Assembly: GCA_900540255.1 (NCBI GenBank)
Contig: UQFE01000001.1
Coordinates: 62,001-126,000, forward strand
DNA from: an uncultured Clostridium sp.
Lineage (GTDB): Bacteria > Bacillota > Clostridia > Clostridiales > Clostridiaceae
Length of the DNA: 64,000 nt
Direction: 5' to 3'
Part shown: positions 9,482 through 18,891 of the stretch, piece after piece
Layout: every line of letters begins with the position of its first letter
Numbering within the stretch: the stretch's first letter is position 1
Translations under genes and position numbers: made by a program
Notes under the pieces: model-generated
What the model saw: only the letters and a program-made list of their open reading frames with translations
Database searches by the model: none
What the model was told of the DNA's origin: nothing

Positions 9482-10387
9482 TTAATTATTTAACTTTATA
9501 TTTTTTAATTTTGTACTTTCACAATTTGCACATCCAGCGCAATAAAACACTCTATCCCCAAATACATTTACTATAGTATCTATAAACTCTGTATTTAAGC
9601 AATTTTCTTTATGATGAATTATAACTTGTTTTGGTGCATTAGTTATTAATCCACTAATTATAATATCTTCCATTTTAGCTTCAGTATCAACTTTACATTC
9701 AGCTAATTCTTTCATAAATTCATTAAAAATATCATTTCCATATCCATCTTTTAATTCATATCCACCACCCTTATGGATATAAATATTAATTTTTTCAATT
9801 TTACTTTCCTGTATATCTACAAAATATTTTAGTAACTTTACAAACTCCCTGTATTCCTTTTCAACCATGTATTCTTCTACAACTTTATCTATTATTTCTT
9901 CTATATCTTCTCTTAATTCTTTCATTCTAAAAGTAATAAATCCTTGTATGTTTATTTCTTCATTTTCTTCTAAACAAGTCTTTATTTTTTCAATAATAGA
10001 ATTTATTTTACTTATACAAAAAATCATTTTTTCATCTTTTAAATTTTCTTCACTTCTTAAAACTTTCATAATCATTTCTTCAACTTCCAATATTTCTTCT
10101 TGCTTTAGAAAAAAATATGTTTCAGTTAAAAAATTAAAAAGTTCCTTTTTTCTATATTTTTCAATTACTATATTATATAAAATATTACTTATATATAAAT
10201 ATATCATTCTTTTTACTTTCTCACTATAACCTTCTTCATCGCACATAATCTTTACTAAGTGAGAACTGCCTTCTTTACTCTCCACAAGACCTATAGTTAT
10301 ATTTTTCTTTTTTAATAATTCTCTTAGTTCTTGCAAATCACGCACTAATTCTATCTCATTATTATGCACTACTTTCATTATAAACAT
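9482..10387 (-). CDS. ytxC: Putative sporulation protein YtxC
   Basis: Matches the YtxC family, whose members are induced in sporulation but have no known biochemical role. The recognisable core is the helical middle and the segment INIQGFITFRMKELREDI (about residues 145-162 of this model), the family hallmark. It ends with a cysteine pair context CAGCANCE. The start chosen is ATG at 10387, 8 nt after GGAG; the longer GTG start at 10396 would overlap that ribosome site. The protein is very rich in Glu and Lys and has no signal peptide. It is monocistronic and divergent from the next gene. Confidence 0.85.
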   Translation of the reverse strand: MFIMKVVHNNEIELVRDLQELRELLKKKNITIGLVESKEGSSHLVKIMCDEEGYSEKVKRMIYLYISNILYNIVIEKYRKKELFNFLTETYFFLKQEEILEVEEMIMKVLRSEENLKDEKMIFCISKINSIIEKIKTCLEENEEINIQGFITFRMKELREDIEEIIDKVVEEYMVEKEYREFVKLLKYFVDIQESKIEKINIYIHKGGGYELKDGYGNDIFNEFMKELAECKVDTEAKMEDIIISGLITNAPKQVIIHHKENCLNTEFIDTIVNVFGDRVFYCAGCANCESTKLKNIKLNN

Positions 10388-10529
10388 GGATTTCACTCCT
10401 TTCTTAATATTAGTATGTATTAATTTTTTTTCTATATACTAAGTTACATGTACACTTATTATAAAATATTGATTTTTTTATAAATATTTTATATCTTATA
10501 ATAAATACACTTGTATAAGGAGAAAAATT

Positions 10530-11231
10530 ATGATTGCTTTTATAGATTATAGAACTTCAAATGAAGAAATAAATTCCTTAAAAAATTTAAATATTGATGT
10601 AATAAAAGTTCCTTGTAATAATAACCTTTATCCTGCAATTAATGGTCATGTTGATATTCAATTAAATATTTTAAATTCAGATACTAAAACAATAATTTTA
10701 AATAAAGATATTGATAATAATTTTAAAAAAATACTTCAAGAAAAAGAAATTAATTTTATAAATAGTTTCAATTCATTAAATAAAAATTATCCAGAAAATA
10801 TCTCTTTAAATGCTTATATTACCCAAAATTATTTAATACATAATTTAAATTTTACTGATAAAGAAATCATAAACTATTGCAAAACTAAAAAACAAATTCA
10901 TATAAAACAAGGATATTCAAAATGTTCTATTTTACCACTTAGAGAAAAAGTTGTTATTACTAGCGATATGGGAATTTATAAAACATTAATAAAAGAAAAT
11001 TTTGATGTATTATTAATTCCATTTGGAGATATTGAACTTCCAGGATTAAATTATGGATTTATCGGAGGTGTAGGAGGAATGATTTCTTCTAATTCCATGG
11101 TATTTTTTGGTTCATTAGAAAAATACGCCTTTTGTGATGAAGTTAAAAAATTTTTATACAAATATGATATTAAGCCTATTTATTTACGTGATAGTAAACT
11201 TTTTGATAGAGGTAGTTTATTACTTTTATAA
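10530..11231 (+). CDS. DUF6873-like (GME-fold) hypothetical protein, 233 aa
   Basis: I recognise the general form of a family found mostly in clostridia. It opens with MIAFIDYRTSNEEI, followed by alternating short beta strands and helices, and has a conserved-looking C-terminal half with GYSKCSILPL, ITSDMGIYKTL, LPGLNYGFIGGVGG and FFGSLEKY. The gly-rich IGGVGG turn and two Asp/Cys positions resemble the active-site loops of amidinotransferase-like GME folds, though no biochemistry is known to me. It starts at ATG after AAGGAG. It stands alone between ytxC and tRNA-Cys. Confidence 0.65.
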   Translation: MIAFIDYRTSNEEINSLKNLNIDVIKVPCNNNLYPAINGHVDIQLNILNSDTKTIILNKDIDNNFKKILQEKEINFINSFNSLNKNYPENISLNAYITQNYLIHNLNFTDKEIINYCKTKKQIHIKQGYSKCSILPLREKVVITSDMGIYKTLIKENFDVLLIPFGDIELPGLNYGFIGGVGGMISSNSMVFFGSLEKYAFCDEVKKFLYKYDIKPIYLRDSKLFDRGSLLLL

Positions 11232-11356
11232 CCTCCTATATATTACGTTTATAATATAGATTTGTTGAATATTATTTATATTTTATTCTTTTAATAAATT
11301 AAATTCTTTATGAATATTTTTTCTAAATTCGCATATATATAAATATAAACAAATTT

Positions 11357-11428
<72 letters not shown>

Positions 11429-11470
11429 TTCTAACATTTAAAATCATATACCAAAAATATTTAATAAATT

Positions 11471-11505
11471 AATAAAACCAAGTATTAAAAATACTTGGTT
11501 TTATT
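11471..11505. terminator. Bidirectional terminator between tRNA-Cys and hslO
   Basis: AATAAAACCAAGTATT and AATACTTGGTTTTATT form a perfect 16-bp stem around a 3-nt loop, with A/T runs on both arms. Confidence 0.9.
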
Positions 11506-11513
11506 AATTTAAA

Positions 11514-12398
11514 TTATTTAGATATTTTTGATAATAAATCACCTATATCTTCTGGTGTAAATACATATGTCTTATTGCAGAAATGACATTTTAATTCTTC
11601 GTTTTTACCATCTTCATATATTTCTCTTAAGTCTTTTTCACCTATTGAAATTAATGCTTTTTCTACCTTTTCTCTACTACAATCACAAGTAAATTCTGGA
11701 GTCATTTCTTCTAATATCTTTAAGTCCATATCTCCAAAGATATAATCTAAAATATCATCCATAGTTTTTCCTTCATTTAGCATAGTAGTTAATGACGGTA
11801 TTTCCTCTAATCTATAAGTGATTATATCAGCTAAGAATTCATCTGCACCTGGTAACATTTGAATTATAAATCCACCTGCTACCTTTATAGAATAATCCTT
11901 ATCAACTAATACTCCTAATGAAACAGCTGATGGTGTTTGTTCTGATACAGTAAAATAATATGCTAAATCTTCAGCAATTTCACCTGAATGTATTGGAACT
12001 TGACCAACATAAGGATCTTTCATTCCTAAATCCTTAATAACTAATAATTGACCATTTTTCCCTACATATCCACCAACATCAAGTTTGCCATTTGGGTTTA
12101 ATGGTAAATCTCCATATGGATTACCTATATATCCCTTAACTTTACCACCTTCATATGCAGTAACAACTACTCCATTAGCATCTCCGCCTCCATCAATTTT
12201 TAAAGTCATTACTTCATCCTTTGATTTTAATGTAGAACCTAATAATGCTCCTGCTGTTAGTAATCTTCCAAGTGCAGCTGAAGCTACTGGTGTACACTCA
12301 TGTATTTCTCTTGCATATTCAACTAAATTAGTTGTAGTACCTGCAATTATTCTTATCATTCCATCTTTTGCAACTGCTCTAATTATTTTATCACTCAT
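11514..12398 (-). CDS. hslO: Hsp33 redox-regulated chaperone
   Basis: Holdase that is activated when its zinc centre is oxidised, protecting cytosolic proteins under oxidative stress. Length 294 aa is standard. The zinc ligands are visible as CDC (Cys238, Cys240) and CHFC (Cys271, Cys274). The N-terminal core contains the [14 protein letters not shown] and [11 protein letters not shown] segments typical of the family, and [11 protein letters not shown] in the middle. ATG follows TTGGAGG. It begins 16 bp after the methyltransferase gene and is probably co-transcribed with it. Confidence 0.96.
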   Translation of the reverse strand: MSDKIIRAVAKDGMIRIIAGTTTNLVEYAREIHECTPVASAALGRLLTAGALLGSTLKSKDEVMTLKIDGGGDANGVVVTAYEGGKVKGYIGNPYGDLPLNPNGKLDVGGYVGKNGQLLVIKDLGMKDPYVGQVPIHSGEIAEDLAYYFTVSEQTPSAVSLGVLVDKDYSIKVAGGFIIQMLPGADEFLADIITYRLEEIPSLTTMLNEGKTMDDILDYIFGDMDLKILEEMTPEFTCDCSREKVEKALISIGEKDLREIYEDGKNEELKCHFCNKTYVFTPEDIGDLLSKISK

Positions 12399-12414
12399 AT
12401 TTAACCTCCAACTG

Positions 12415-13152
12415 TTATTTCTTTTTTACTATATAAACTATTCTTTCACTATTTGCTTGTACATTATTATTCAAATATCCATCAAATTTATTAATTATAT
12501 TTAAATTTAATTCTTGTAATATTTCTTCTATTTCAGATTCTTTATATGCTCTTTCAATATGTTCTTCTTCAATTTTTTCATATAAATCACCTTTTTTAAC
12601 AAAGAATGTTAAAAACATAGACAATAAATCTTCTTCAAATACATTTTCCCATGTATAAAAAACTTCTTCTTCACTATATGTGTAAATATTATTTCCTAAT
12701 ATTTCAGATAATTTATAATAAGAATTAATATCAAATATAAATATTCCATCATCCTTTAAATGATCATAGACACCTTTAAAATATTTTTTTAACCCTTCAA
12801 TATCTGTAATATAATTAGTAGAGTCTAATACAGAGGTTATTAAATCAAATTTTCTATTTAAAGAAAGTTCCGTCATATCCTGACATATTATTTTCCCTTT
12901 AATACGCTCACTCTTAAGTTTATCAAAAGCTTCTCTTAACATATCTTCTGATAAATCAACTCCATAGATATCCTTAAAATGTTTAGCTAATCTCACTGTT
13001 ATATTACCAGTTCCACAAGCTATATCAAGGTAATCATTAAATTTTATATTATTTTCATTACAAACCTTTAATATAAAATCAACCATTTCATTATAATTTA
13101 TATCTTCATTAATTAACTCATCATATATCTTTGCAAATTCGCCATAAGCCAT
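12415..13152 (-). CDS. Class I SAM-dependent methyltransferase
   Basis: Small-molecule or protein methyltransferase of unknown substrate. Motif I is [16 protein letters not shown] (about residues 38-53), followed by the acidic motif [12 protein letters not shown] and motif III region ICQDMTEL. The best start is ATG at 13152 ([13 protein letters not shown]), preceded by GGGGGG; an upstream GTG at 13167 lacks a ribosome site. The resulting 245 aa matches related clostridial proteins that lie beside hslO. The C-terminal half (130-220) is a mixed alpha/beta lid, as in SAM_MT family members such as YqeM-like enzymes. Confidence 0.88.
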   Translation of the reverse strand: MAYGEFAKIYDELINEDINYNEMVDFILKVCNENNIKFNDYLDIACGTGNITVRLAKHFKDIYGVDLSEDMLREAFDKLKSERIKGKIICQDMTELSLNRKFDLITSVLDSTNYITDIEGLKKYFKGVYDHLKDDGIFIFDINSYYKLSEILGNNIYTYSEEEVFYTWENVFEEDLLSMFLTFFVKKGDLYEKIEEEHIERAYKESEIEEILQELNLNIINKFDGYLNNNVQANSERIVYIVKKK

Positions 13153-13185
13153 AATATCCCCCCTCACTTATTTAATATTGTGAGA

Positions 13186-13208
13186 AAAATTCTTATTTTT
13201 AGAATTTT
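13186..13208 (-). terminator. Possible terminator after the SASP gene
   Basis: AAAATTCT (13186-13193) and AGAATTTT (13201-13208) form an 8-bp stem. On the minus strand it is followed by a short U stretch. It lies between the SASP stop and the methyltransferase start; the stem is weak. Confidence 0.45.
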
Positions 13209-13256
13209 AATTTCTATGTTTTATATTACTATGATAACAAATGCTAAGTCAATCCA

Positions 13257-13508
13257 TTATTTTCTTCCTAATATTTGATCATTAGTTGGAAGCTTTAATT
13301 CTTTTTTTCTCTTTGTCATGATTCCTCCAATTCTACCAGTTTCCTCAGATGTAAGTCCTCCCCATCCACATTCATCAACTTTTTGACTTAACCCCAATTC
13401 TTCTGCTATTTCATATTTTATTTTTTCTCTCATTTTTTCTTGTGGTGTTAACTCCTTATTAGTTCTAATTTTTGACTTAATAATCTTCTTTAGTGGTGTT
13501 TTACTCAT
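13257..13508 (-). CDS. Alpha/beta-type small acid-soluble spore protein (divergent)
   Basis: DNA-binding spore coat-of-DNA protein that protects the spore chromosome. The 83-aa product carries the SASP core KYEIAEELGL (residues 31-40) and GWGGLTSEETGRIGGIMTKR (48-67), close to the helix-turn-helix pair of the family. ExIAxELG and GGxMTKR are the recognisable family words. The Thr-Ser-Glu-Glu-Thr segment resembles the GPR protease site region. It is a longer, less typical version with a basic N-terminus (MSKTPLKKIIKSKIR), resembling SspF-like minor SASPs. ATG follows GGGGGA. Expression from a forespore sigma-G promoter is expected but I could not identify one confidently. Confidence 0.82.
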   Translation of the reverse strand: MSKTPLKKIIKSKIRTNKELTPQEKMREKIKYEIAEELGLSQKVDECGWGGLTSEETGRIGGIMTKRKKELKLPTNDQILGRK

Positions 13509-13655
13509 AAAAATTCCCCCTATATAAATTTCTAAAAATATTTTCTCCCATATCTTTTATATTTATACAAGATACTTAGTTGCAATTTTCTTGTTCTATT
13601 CATAAAATAAAATTAAGCATAAAAATCAAGCATATCATTAATTAGTAAATATTCC

Positions 13656-13684
13656 TTGAAACTTTCCTACATAAAAGGTATAAT
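13656..13684 (+). promoter_or_regulatory. Sigma-A promoter for the lysine riboswitch operon
   Basis: TTGAAA (13656-13661), a 17-nt spacer and a perfect TATAAT (13679-13684). The predicted start of transcription lies near 13691, about 18 nt before the riboswitch. Confidence 0.88.
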
Positions 13685-13708
13685 CTATGTAATATAAGTT
13701 TATAAATA

Positions 13709-13930
13709 GATAGAGGTGCGGTACTTAAAAGTATTATTATGGATTTAAGCATGTTAAAATAATAAGAAAGGATTTATCGCCGAAGTATATAGCCTAAGCT
13801 TTACAGCTATATAACTGGGGATATGTATAATATGCATATTTCTGTCACATTTTTATGTGGTGAGCTATCATTTAAGGATTTTATGTATTAATATATACAA
13901 TATACCTTGAGTGATACTCAAGGTTTTTTT
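13709..13930 (+). promoter_or_regulatory. Lysine riboswitch (L box) with terminator
   Basis: The conserved L-box words are in order: GATAGAGGTGCGGTACTTA then AGTAT; GGATTTATCGCCGAAGT; CTGGGGATATG; TCTGTCAC; and GTGAGCTATC ending at 13869. These form the five-helix lysine aptamer. Downstream, CCTTGAGT (13905-13912) and ACTCAAGG (13916-13923) make a terminator with a seven-T tail. Lysine binding is therefore expected to stop transcription before asd-dapA-dapB. Confidence 0.96.
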
Positions 13931-14049
13931 AATAAAAGTTTATTGAATAAATTTACACATATTAAAACTTAAATTTGGACAGAAAATTTTCTATTATTGA
14001 ATTTATATATACTTTATAAGAAATTAAGAATAAAAAAGGGGGAACCAAA

Positions 14050-15045
14050 ATGTACAATGTTGCAATAGTTGGTAGTACTGGTAATGTAGGTAGAAAATTT
14101 CTAGAAATATTAGAAGAAAGAAATTTTCCAATTAAAAACTTATATCTTTTTGCTTCTCAAAGATCTGCTGGATCATATTTAGAATTTAAAGGTCAAAAAT
14201 ATCTAGTTGAAAATACTTGTGAAGAAAATATTAAAAATAAAAAAATAGATATTGCTTTATTTTCAGCAGGTGGAGATATAAGCTTAAAGTTTGCTCCTAT
14301 TTTTTCAGCTTATGGATCAGTTGTTATAGATAATTCAAGTGCTTGGAGAATGGATAAAACTGTTCCTTTAGTGGTTCCTGAAGTAAATCCTGAGGATTTA
14401 AAAAATCATAATGGAATTATTGCTAATCCAAATTGTTCTACTATTCAAGCAATGGTGCCATTAAAAGCTTTAGCAGATAAGTATGGAATAAAAAGAATTA
14501 TTTATTCAACTTACCAAGCTGTTTCAGGTGCTGGAATGCAAGGTATTGCAGATTTAGAAGATGGCCTAAAAGGAATTGCTCCAAAAAAATTTCCTTATCC
14601 AATAGCAGGTAACTGTCTTCCTCACATAGACGTATTTTTAGATAATGGATATACTAAGGAAGAAGAAAAAATGATTAATGAAACAAGAAAAATTTTACAT
14701 GATGAAAATTTAAGAATAACTGCTACAACTGTAAGAGTACCTGTTTTAAATAGTCATAGTGAAAGTATAAATGTTGAATTAAACAATCCATTTGAATTAA
14801 AAGATATATTTACACTTTTTGAAAATACACCTGGCTTAACATTATATGATAATGTTAATGAATTAAAATATCCAACCCCATTAGGAATTTCTGGTAAAGA
14901 TGATGTTTATATTGGAAGAATAAGACGTGATTTTAGTGTAGACAACGGTTTAAATTTATGGGTTGTTGCTGATAACATAAGAAAAGGAGCAGCATTAAAT
15001 GCTGTACAAATTGCCGAAGTATTAATTAATAATAACTGGCTTTAG
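14050..15045 (+). CDS. asd: Aspartate-semialdehyde dehydrogenase
   Basis: Reduces aspartyl phosphate to aspartate semialdehyde with NADPH, the branch-point step to lysine, DAP, methionine and threonine. Length 331 aa is typical. The NADP-binding GSTGNVG lies at residues 8-14, and the catalytic cysteine is Cys129 in NPNCSTIQ. A substrate-binding [11 protein letters not shown] follows, and the conserved arginine/histidine region HSESINVE is near 235. It is the first gene under the lysine riboswitch, followed by dapA 10 bp later. ATG follows an AAGGGGG ribosome site. Confidence 0.97.
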   Translation: MYNVAIVGSTGNVGRKFLEILEERNFPIKNLYLFASQRSAGSYLEFKGQKYLVENTCEENIKNKKIDIALFSAGGDISLKFAPIFSAYGSVVIDNSSAWRMDKTVPLVVPEVNPEDLKNHNGIIANPNCSTIQAMVPLKALADKYGIKRIIYSTYQAVSGAGMQGIADLEDGLKGIAPKKFPYPIAGNCLPHIDVFLDNGYTKEEEKMINETRKILHDENLRITATTVRVPVLNSHSESINVELNNPFELKDIFTLFENTPGLTLYDNVNELKYPTPLGISGKDDVYIGRIRRDFSVDNGLNLWVVADNIRKGAALNAVQIAEVLINNNWL

Positions 15046-15055
15046 GAGGAATATA

Positions 15056-15934
15056 ATGTCAATTTTTAAAGGCTCTGGTGTAGCTATAATTACACCATTT
15101 AATGAAAATGGTATAGATTTTGAAAAGTTCAAATATTTGATTGAATGGCATATAAAGGAATCTACTGATGCTATCATCGTTTGTGGTACAACTGGTGAAG
15201 CTACTACAATGACAGAACAAGAAAAAAAGGAAGCTATTAAATTTACAGTTGATACTGTAAATAAAAGAATTCCTGTTATTGCTGGTACTGGTGGGAATAA
15301 TACCAAAACTTCTATAGAAATGAGTCTTTATGCAGAAAGTGTTGGTGTTGATGGTTTACTAGTTATTACACCTTACTATAATAAAACAAATTCTGAAGGG
15401 TTATTTATGCATTTTAAAGCAATTAATGATGCTGTAAAAACACCAATAATATTATATAATGTACCAAGTAGAACAAATATGAATATAACTCCTACTACAT
15501 TATTAAGATTAACACAACTTAATAATGTAGTAGCTATTAAAGAAGCAAGTGGTGATTTAAGTCAAGTTGCTAAGATGAAAGCTTTATGTGGAGATAAAAT
15601 AGATATTTATTCTGGAAATGATGATCAAATAGTTCCAATAATGTCTCTGGGGGGTATTGGAGTAATATCTGTTGCTGCAAATATCATTCCAAAAACTATG
15701 CATGATATGTGTCAATTTTATTTAGATGGTAATTGTTCCGATGCAACTACTTTACAATTAAAGTATTTAAATTTAATAAATGATTTATTCATTGAAACAA
15801 ATCCTATTCCAGTAAAAACAGCAATGAATATAATGGGAATGAATGTTGGAAAACTAAGATTACCACTTTATAAAATGGATACTAAAAATGAAGAAACTTT
15901 AGTTAATACACTAAAAAAATATAATTTAGTATAA
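15056..15934 (+). CDS. dapA: 4-hydroxy-tetrahydrodipicolinate synthase
   Basis: Condenses pyruvate with aspartate semialdehyde, the committed step of lysine and diaminopimelate synthesis. Length 292 aa is usual. The TIM-barrel motif [10 protein letters not shown] lies at about 44-53; the catalytic Tyr/Arg segment [10 protein letters not shown] (about 134-143) and the Schiff-base lysine in [10 protein letters not shown] (near residue 161) are intact. YSGNDDQ follows. It begins 10 bp after asd with GGAGG, inside the riboswitch operon. Confidence 0.97.
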   Translation: MSIFKGSGVAIITPFNENGIDFEKFKYLIEWHIKESTDAIIVCGTTGEATTMTEQEKKEAIKFTVDTVNKRIPVIAGTGGNNTKTSIEMSLYAESVGVDGLLVITPYYNKTNSEGLFMHFKAINDAVKTPIILYNVPSRTNMNITPTTLLRLTQLNNVVAIKEASGDLSQVAKMKALCGDKIDIYSGNDDQIVPIMSLGGIGVISVAANIIPKTMHDMCQFYLDGNCSDATTLQLKYLNLINDLFIETNPIPVKTAMNIMGMNVGKLRLPLYKMDTKNEETLVNTLKKYNLV

Positions 15935-15948
15935 AGGGAGTTTATTTT

Positions 15949-16701
15949 ATGGTTAAAATACTATTAAGCGGTTGTTGTGGAAAAATGGGTACTGTTATAT
16001 CTAATTTGGTAAACGAATTTCCAAATTTAGAAATAATTGGAGGCATAGATAAATTTCCACAAGAATTAAGTTATCCTATATTTAAAACACCTGAAGAGGT
16101 TAATATAGAATATGATGTACTTTTAGATTTTTCTAATGTAAGTACATTACATGGTTTATTAAAATTAACAGAAAAAACAAAAAAACCTTTAGTAATTTGT
16201 TCAACTGGATATAATCAAGCAGATTTAGATTTAATAAATGAAAAAAGTAAAACTTTACCTTTATTTAAATCTGCTAATATGTCTTTAGGAATTAATTTAA
16301 TTAATTCTTTATTAAGAAAAGTAACTCCTTTATTATATGGAAATTACGATATTGAAATTATAGAAAAACATCATAACCAAAAATTAGATTCACCTAGTGG
16401 TACGGCTTTACTTTTAGCTGATACAATCAAGGATTCAATAAGTGAAGAAACTCATTATGTTCATGGTAGAGATGGTCATAAAAAAAGAGAAAAAAATGAA
16501 ATTGGAATTCACGCGGTAAGAGGTGGTTCTATTGTTGGAGATCATGATGTAATATTTGCTGGTACAGGTGAAGTTATTGAATTATCTCATAAAGCTATTT
16601 CAAGAGATGTTTTTGCAATAGGTGCATTAAAAGCATGTGAATATATGGGGACTATAAATAAACCTGGATTATACAATATGGATGATGTTTTAGGTCTATA
16701 G
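15949..16701 (+). CDS. dapB: 4-hydroxy-tetrahydrodipicolinate reductase
   Basis: Reduces the DapA product with NAD(P)H. Length 250 aa is standard. The nucleotide-binding [10 protein letters not shown] segment is at the N-terminus, the catalytic [19 protein letters not shown] (HH pair and K) lies near 141-159, and the [17 protein letters not shown] segment near the C-terminus is conserved. It is the last gene of the riboswitch operon, 14 bp after dapA, and a strong hairpin follows. In this window the next pathway enzymes (DapH and PatA) are on separate transcripts. Confidence 0.97.
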   Translation: MVKILLSGCCGKMGTVISNLVNEFPNLEIIGGIDKFPQELSYPIFKTPEEVNIEYDVLLDFSNVSTLHGLLKLTEKTKKPLVICSTGYNQADLDLINEKSKTLPLFKSANMSLGINLINSLLRKVTPLLYGNYDIEIIEKHHNQKLDSPSGTALLLADTIKDSISEETHYVHGRDGHKKREKNEIGIHAVRGGSIVGDHDVIFAGTGEVIELSHKAISRDVFAIGALKACEYMGTINKPGLYNMDDVLGL

Positions 16702-16725
16702 AAATTTATATTAAGATAAATTTGT

Positions 16726-16757
16726 AAAATGAGGATTCTGATTTGAATCCTCATTTT
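16726..16757 (+). terminator. Terminator of asd-dapA-dapB
   Basis: AAAATGAGGATTC (16726-16738) and GAATCCTCATTTT (16745-16757) form a perfect 13-bp stem with a 6-nt loop and T-rich tail. Confidence 0.93.
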
Positions 16758-16865
16758 ATTATTAATGATTTTTATACTGCTAAAATTTAGATATATAATA
16801 TATCTTTATTATGCACATACTATGTTTGTAAATTATTTATTAAAATATAGGAGGAATATTTTATT

Positions 16866-17030
16866 ATGCCAAAGGATAGCCAACCTGATAATAAAACTTC
16901 ACGAATGGAAAAATGTAATTATCAAACACCTTTAACTGAAGAAGATCATAATCATAACCCTAACTTAAAACATAAATCGGTTAAAAGAGAAGGAGTATCT
17001 AGTCAGCATTATAATCCTGCTGGAAACTAA
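16866..17030 (+). CDS. Small hydrophilic protein of unknown function, 54 aa
   Basis: I do not recognise it, but it looks like a real gene. A perfect AGGAGG lies upstream of the ATG (MPKDSQPDNKTS...), the frame is open for 55 codons, and a hairpin follows the stop directly. The product is very polar, rich in Asn, His, Lys and Ser, with one Cys and no hydrophobic segment, ending HYNPAGN. Such disordered small proteins in clostridia are often spore-associated, but that is only a guess. It stands alone between dapB and convergent oppA. Confidence 0.7.
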   Translation: MPKDSQPDNKTSRMEKCNYQTPLTEEDHNHNPNLKHKSVKREGVSSQHYNPAGN

Positions 17031-17031
17031 A

Positions 17032-17056
17032 AAAGAGAGCCAAATTGACTCTCTTT
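17032..17056. terminator. Bidirectional terminator between the 54-aa gene and oppA
   Basis: AAAGAGAG (17032-17039) pairs with CTCTCTTT (17049-17056) around a 9-nt loop. It sits between the two convergent stop codons. Confidence 0.78.
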
Positions 17057-17060
17057 AATA

Positions 17061-18716
17061 TTATTCCTTATAGGCATATTTAAATGATATTTTACCTAAT
17101 GTAGAAATATTAACTCCCTTTACATTATCATTCCAAGCCATTACTGTAGTATAATAGTAAATTGGTAATACTGGCATTTCATCCATTAAAATATCTTCTG
17201 CTTGTCTTAACATTTCAAGTCTCTTAGCAGAATCTGTTTCAACTTTAGCAGCAGCAATTAATTCATCATACTTAGCATTGCTAAATCCACAGTCATTATT
17301 TCCACCATTAGTTACCCATAAATCTAAAAATGTCATTGGATCTACATAATCTCCAATCCAACCATGTCTAGCAATTTGATAATCACCTTGTTGTCTGCTA
17401 TTTAAGAATACAGCCCATTCTTGGTTAGTTAATTCAACATTAATACCAATTTCTTCCCAATTTTGTTGGATAATTTGACAAATATCTTTATGGGAACCTT
17501 CAGAGTTATACATTAACTCAATTGTTGGAATCCCTTGTCCGTTTTCGTATCCAGCTTCTTTTAATAATTCTTTAGCTTTTTCTTTATTACCTTCCATATC
17601 TGATGGATCATAATATTCTTTTGAAGCAAATTCATTGCCATTTTCATCAATAATACCTTTTGGAACAAAACTGTATGCAGGAACTTGTTCTGCCTTACCA
17701 ACATTATCAATTATTTCTTGTCTGTCAATAGCAAGATTTAATGCTTGTCTAACTAACTTATTACTTAATGCTTTCTTAACATCTTCATTTAATGTATCTT
17801 GTTTTCCAACATTGATTGCAAAGTAATATGTTCCTAATTTAGGATTAACATGAACTAATCCTTCTTCTATACCTGGCTCAATTTCATTTGTTGGTACAGA
17901 ATTAACTATATCAAAGTTTCCTGCTTTTAATTCTGAATATGCAGTAGTCTCATCTGAAACTAATTTAAAAGTTAAAGTATCTAATTTAACGCTATCCTTA
18001 TCCCAGTAGTTTTCATTTTTTTCGAAAACTAATTGATCTTTCATATCCCATTTAACTAATTTGAATGCACCATTAGAAATATAAGTTTCTGGCTTAGTAG
18101 CCCATCCTTCTGGATTAGCAGATACTATATCTTCTCTTAAAGGAACATAAGTTGTAAATGCACATAATTGTAAGAAATATGATGTTGGAGTTTCTAAAGT
18201 TACTTCTAATGTATAATCATCAAGTACTTTAATTCCAACTTCTTCAGCTGAAGCTTCACCATTATAGAACTTTTCTGCATTTTTAATGTAAAATAACTGA
18301 TAAGCATATTCAGCTGCAGTTTCTTTATTTAATGCTCTTAACCAAGAATACTTAAAGTTATCAGCTACTACAGATTCTCCATCAGACCATTTACCATCTT
18401 GTCTTAATTTGAAAGTATAAACTAATCCATCTTCTGAAACTTCATAGCTTTCAGCCGCACCTTCTACTGGCTGGTCATTTTCATTAAGTACCATTAAACC
18501 TTCAAAGGCATTTAAAATCATTGTTCCTGCGCCTGAAGAATTGTTTAATGTTGGATCCATAGTTTCTGGATCCTCCCCTAAATTAAATACTAGTTGTTGA
18601 TTAGAAGAACTACTTCCACCCTTAGCAGAGCTATCACCACAGCCAATAAATAGAGAAGTAGCTACTGTTGCAGCTAAAACAACTGCACATAACTTCTTTA
18701 ACTTTGAACTTTTCAT
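17061..18716 (-). CDS. oppA: Oligopeptide ABC transporter, substrate-binding lipoprotein
   Basis: Extracellular peptide-binding receptor anchored by lipid. The signal peptide is followed by a lipobox LFIGC (Cys26), then a Ser/Gly linker. The SBP_bac_5 domain starts near residue 43 with LGEDPETMDP and contains the family segments SDGESVVADNFKYSWLRAL, SNGAFKLVKW and ARHGWIGDYVDPMTFLDLW. The 551-aa length is typical of OppA. It is the last gene of the opp set, but a promoter and a hairpin separate it from oppF, which suggests independent and higher expression. Substrate range cannot be read from sequence. Confidence 0.95.
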   Translation of the reverse strand: MKSSKLKKLCAVVLAATVATSLFIGCGDSSAKGGSSSSNQQLVFNLGEDPETMDPTLNNSSGAGTMILNAFEGLMVLNENDQPVEGAAESYEVSEDGLVYTFKLRQDGKWSDGESVVADNFKYSWLRALNKETAAEYAYQLFYIKNAEKFYNGEASAEEVGIKVLDDYTLEVTLETPTSYFLQLCAFTTYVPLREDIVSANPEGWATKPETYISNGAFKLVKWDMKDQLVFEKNENYWDKDSVKLDTLTFKLVSDETTAYSELKAGNFDIVNSVPTNEIEPGIEEGLVHVNPKLGTYYFAINVGKQDTLNEDVKKALSNKLVRQALNLAIDRQEIIDNVGKAEQVPAYSFVPKGIIDENGNEFASKEYYDPSDMEGNKEKAKELLKEAGYENGQGIPTIELMYNSEGSHKDICQIIQQNWEEIGINVELTNQEWAVFLNSRQQGDYQIARHGWIGDYVDPMTFLDLWVTNGGNNDCGFSNAKYDELIAAAKVETDSAKRLEMLRQAEDILMDEMPVLPIYYYTTVMAWNDNVKGVNISTLGKISFKYAYKE

Positions 18717-18741
18717 TTCAATTTTCCCCCTTGTTTTTTTA

Positions 18742-18771
18742 TTTATATAAATTGCTTAATGCAATTGACAA
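18742..18771 (-). promoter_or_regulatory. Predicted oppA promoter with a palindromic operator-like site in the spacer
   Basis: TTGTCA (18771-18766) is followed at 18 nt by TATAAA (18747-18742), or at 16 nt by TATATA. Between the two boxes sits AATTGC-TTAAT-GCAATT (18750-18766), a 17-bp inverted repeat, which is a natural place for a repressor. The oppA start lies about 25-30 nt further on. No regulator is recognised. Confidence 0.6.
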
Positions 18772-18856
18772 CTTAACTTCTAAATCTTAATTAAAATAAC
18801 AAATTTTTGAAGATTTATGTTTTTATATTTTTTAAAATAAGTAACTAAAATATATT

Positions 18857-18888
18857 ACTTAACCTGACTATTATTAGTCAGATTAAGT
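18857..18888 (-). terminator. Hairpin between oppF and oppA (weak terminator or mRNA processing/stability site)
   Basis: ACTTAACCTGACT (18857-18869) and AGTCAGATTAAGT (18876-18888) form a 13-bp stem with one mismatch on DNA (a G-U pair on the minus-strand RNA). It starts 3 bp after the oppF stop. The U tail on the minus strand is broken (TAATATATTTTAG), so it is more likely a partial terminator or 3' end stabiliser. Confidence 0.65.
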
Positions 18889-18891
18889 TAA

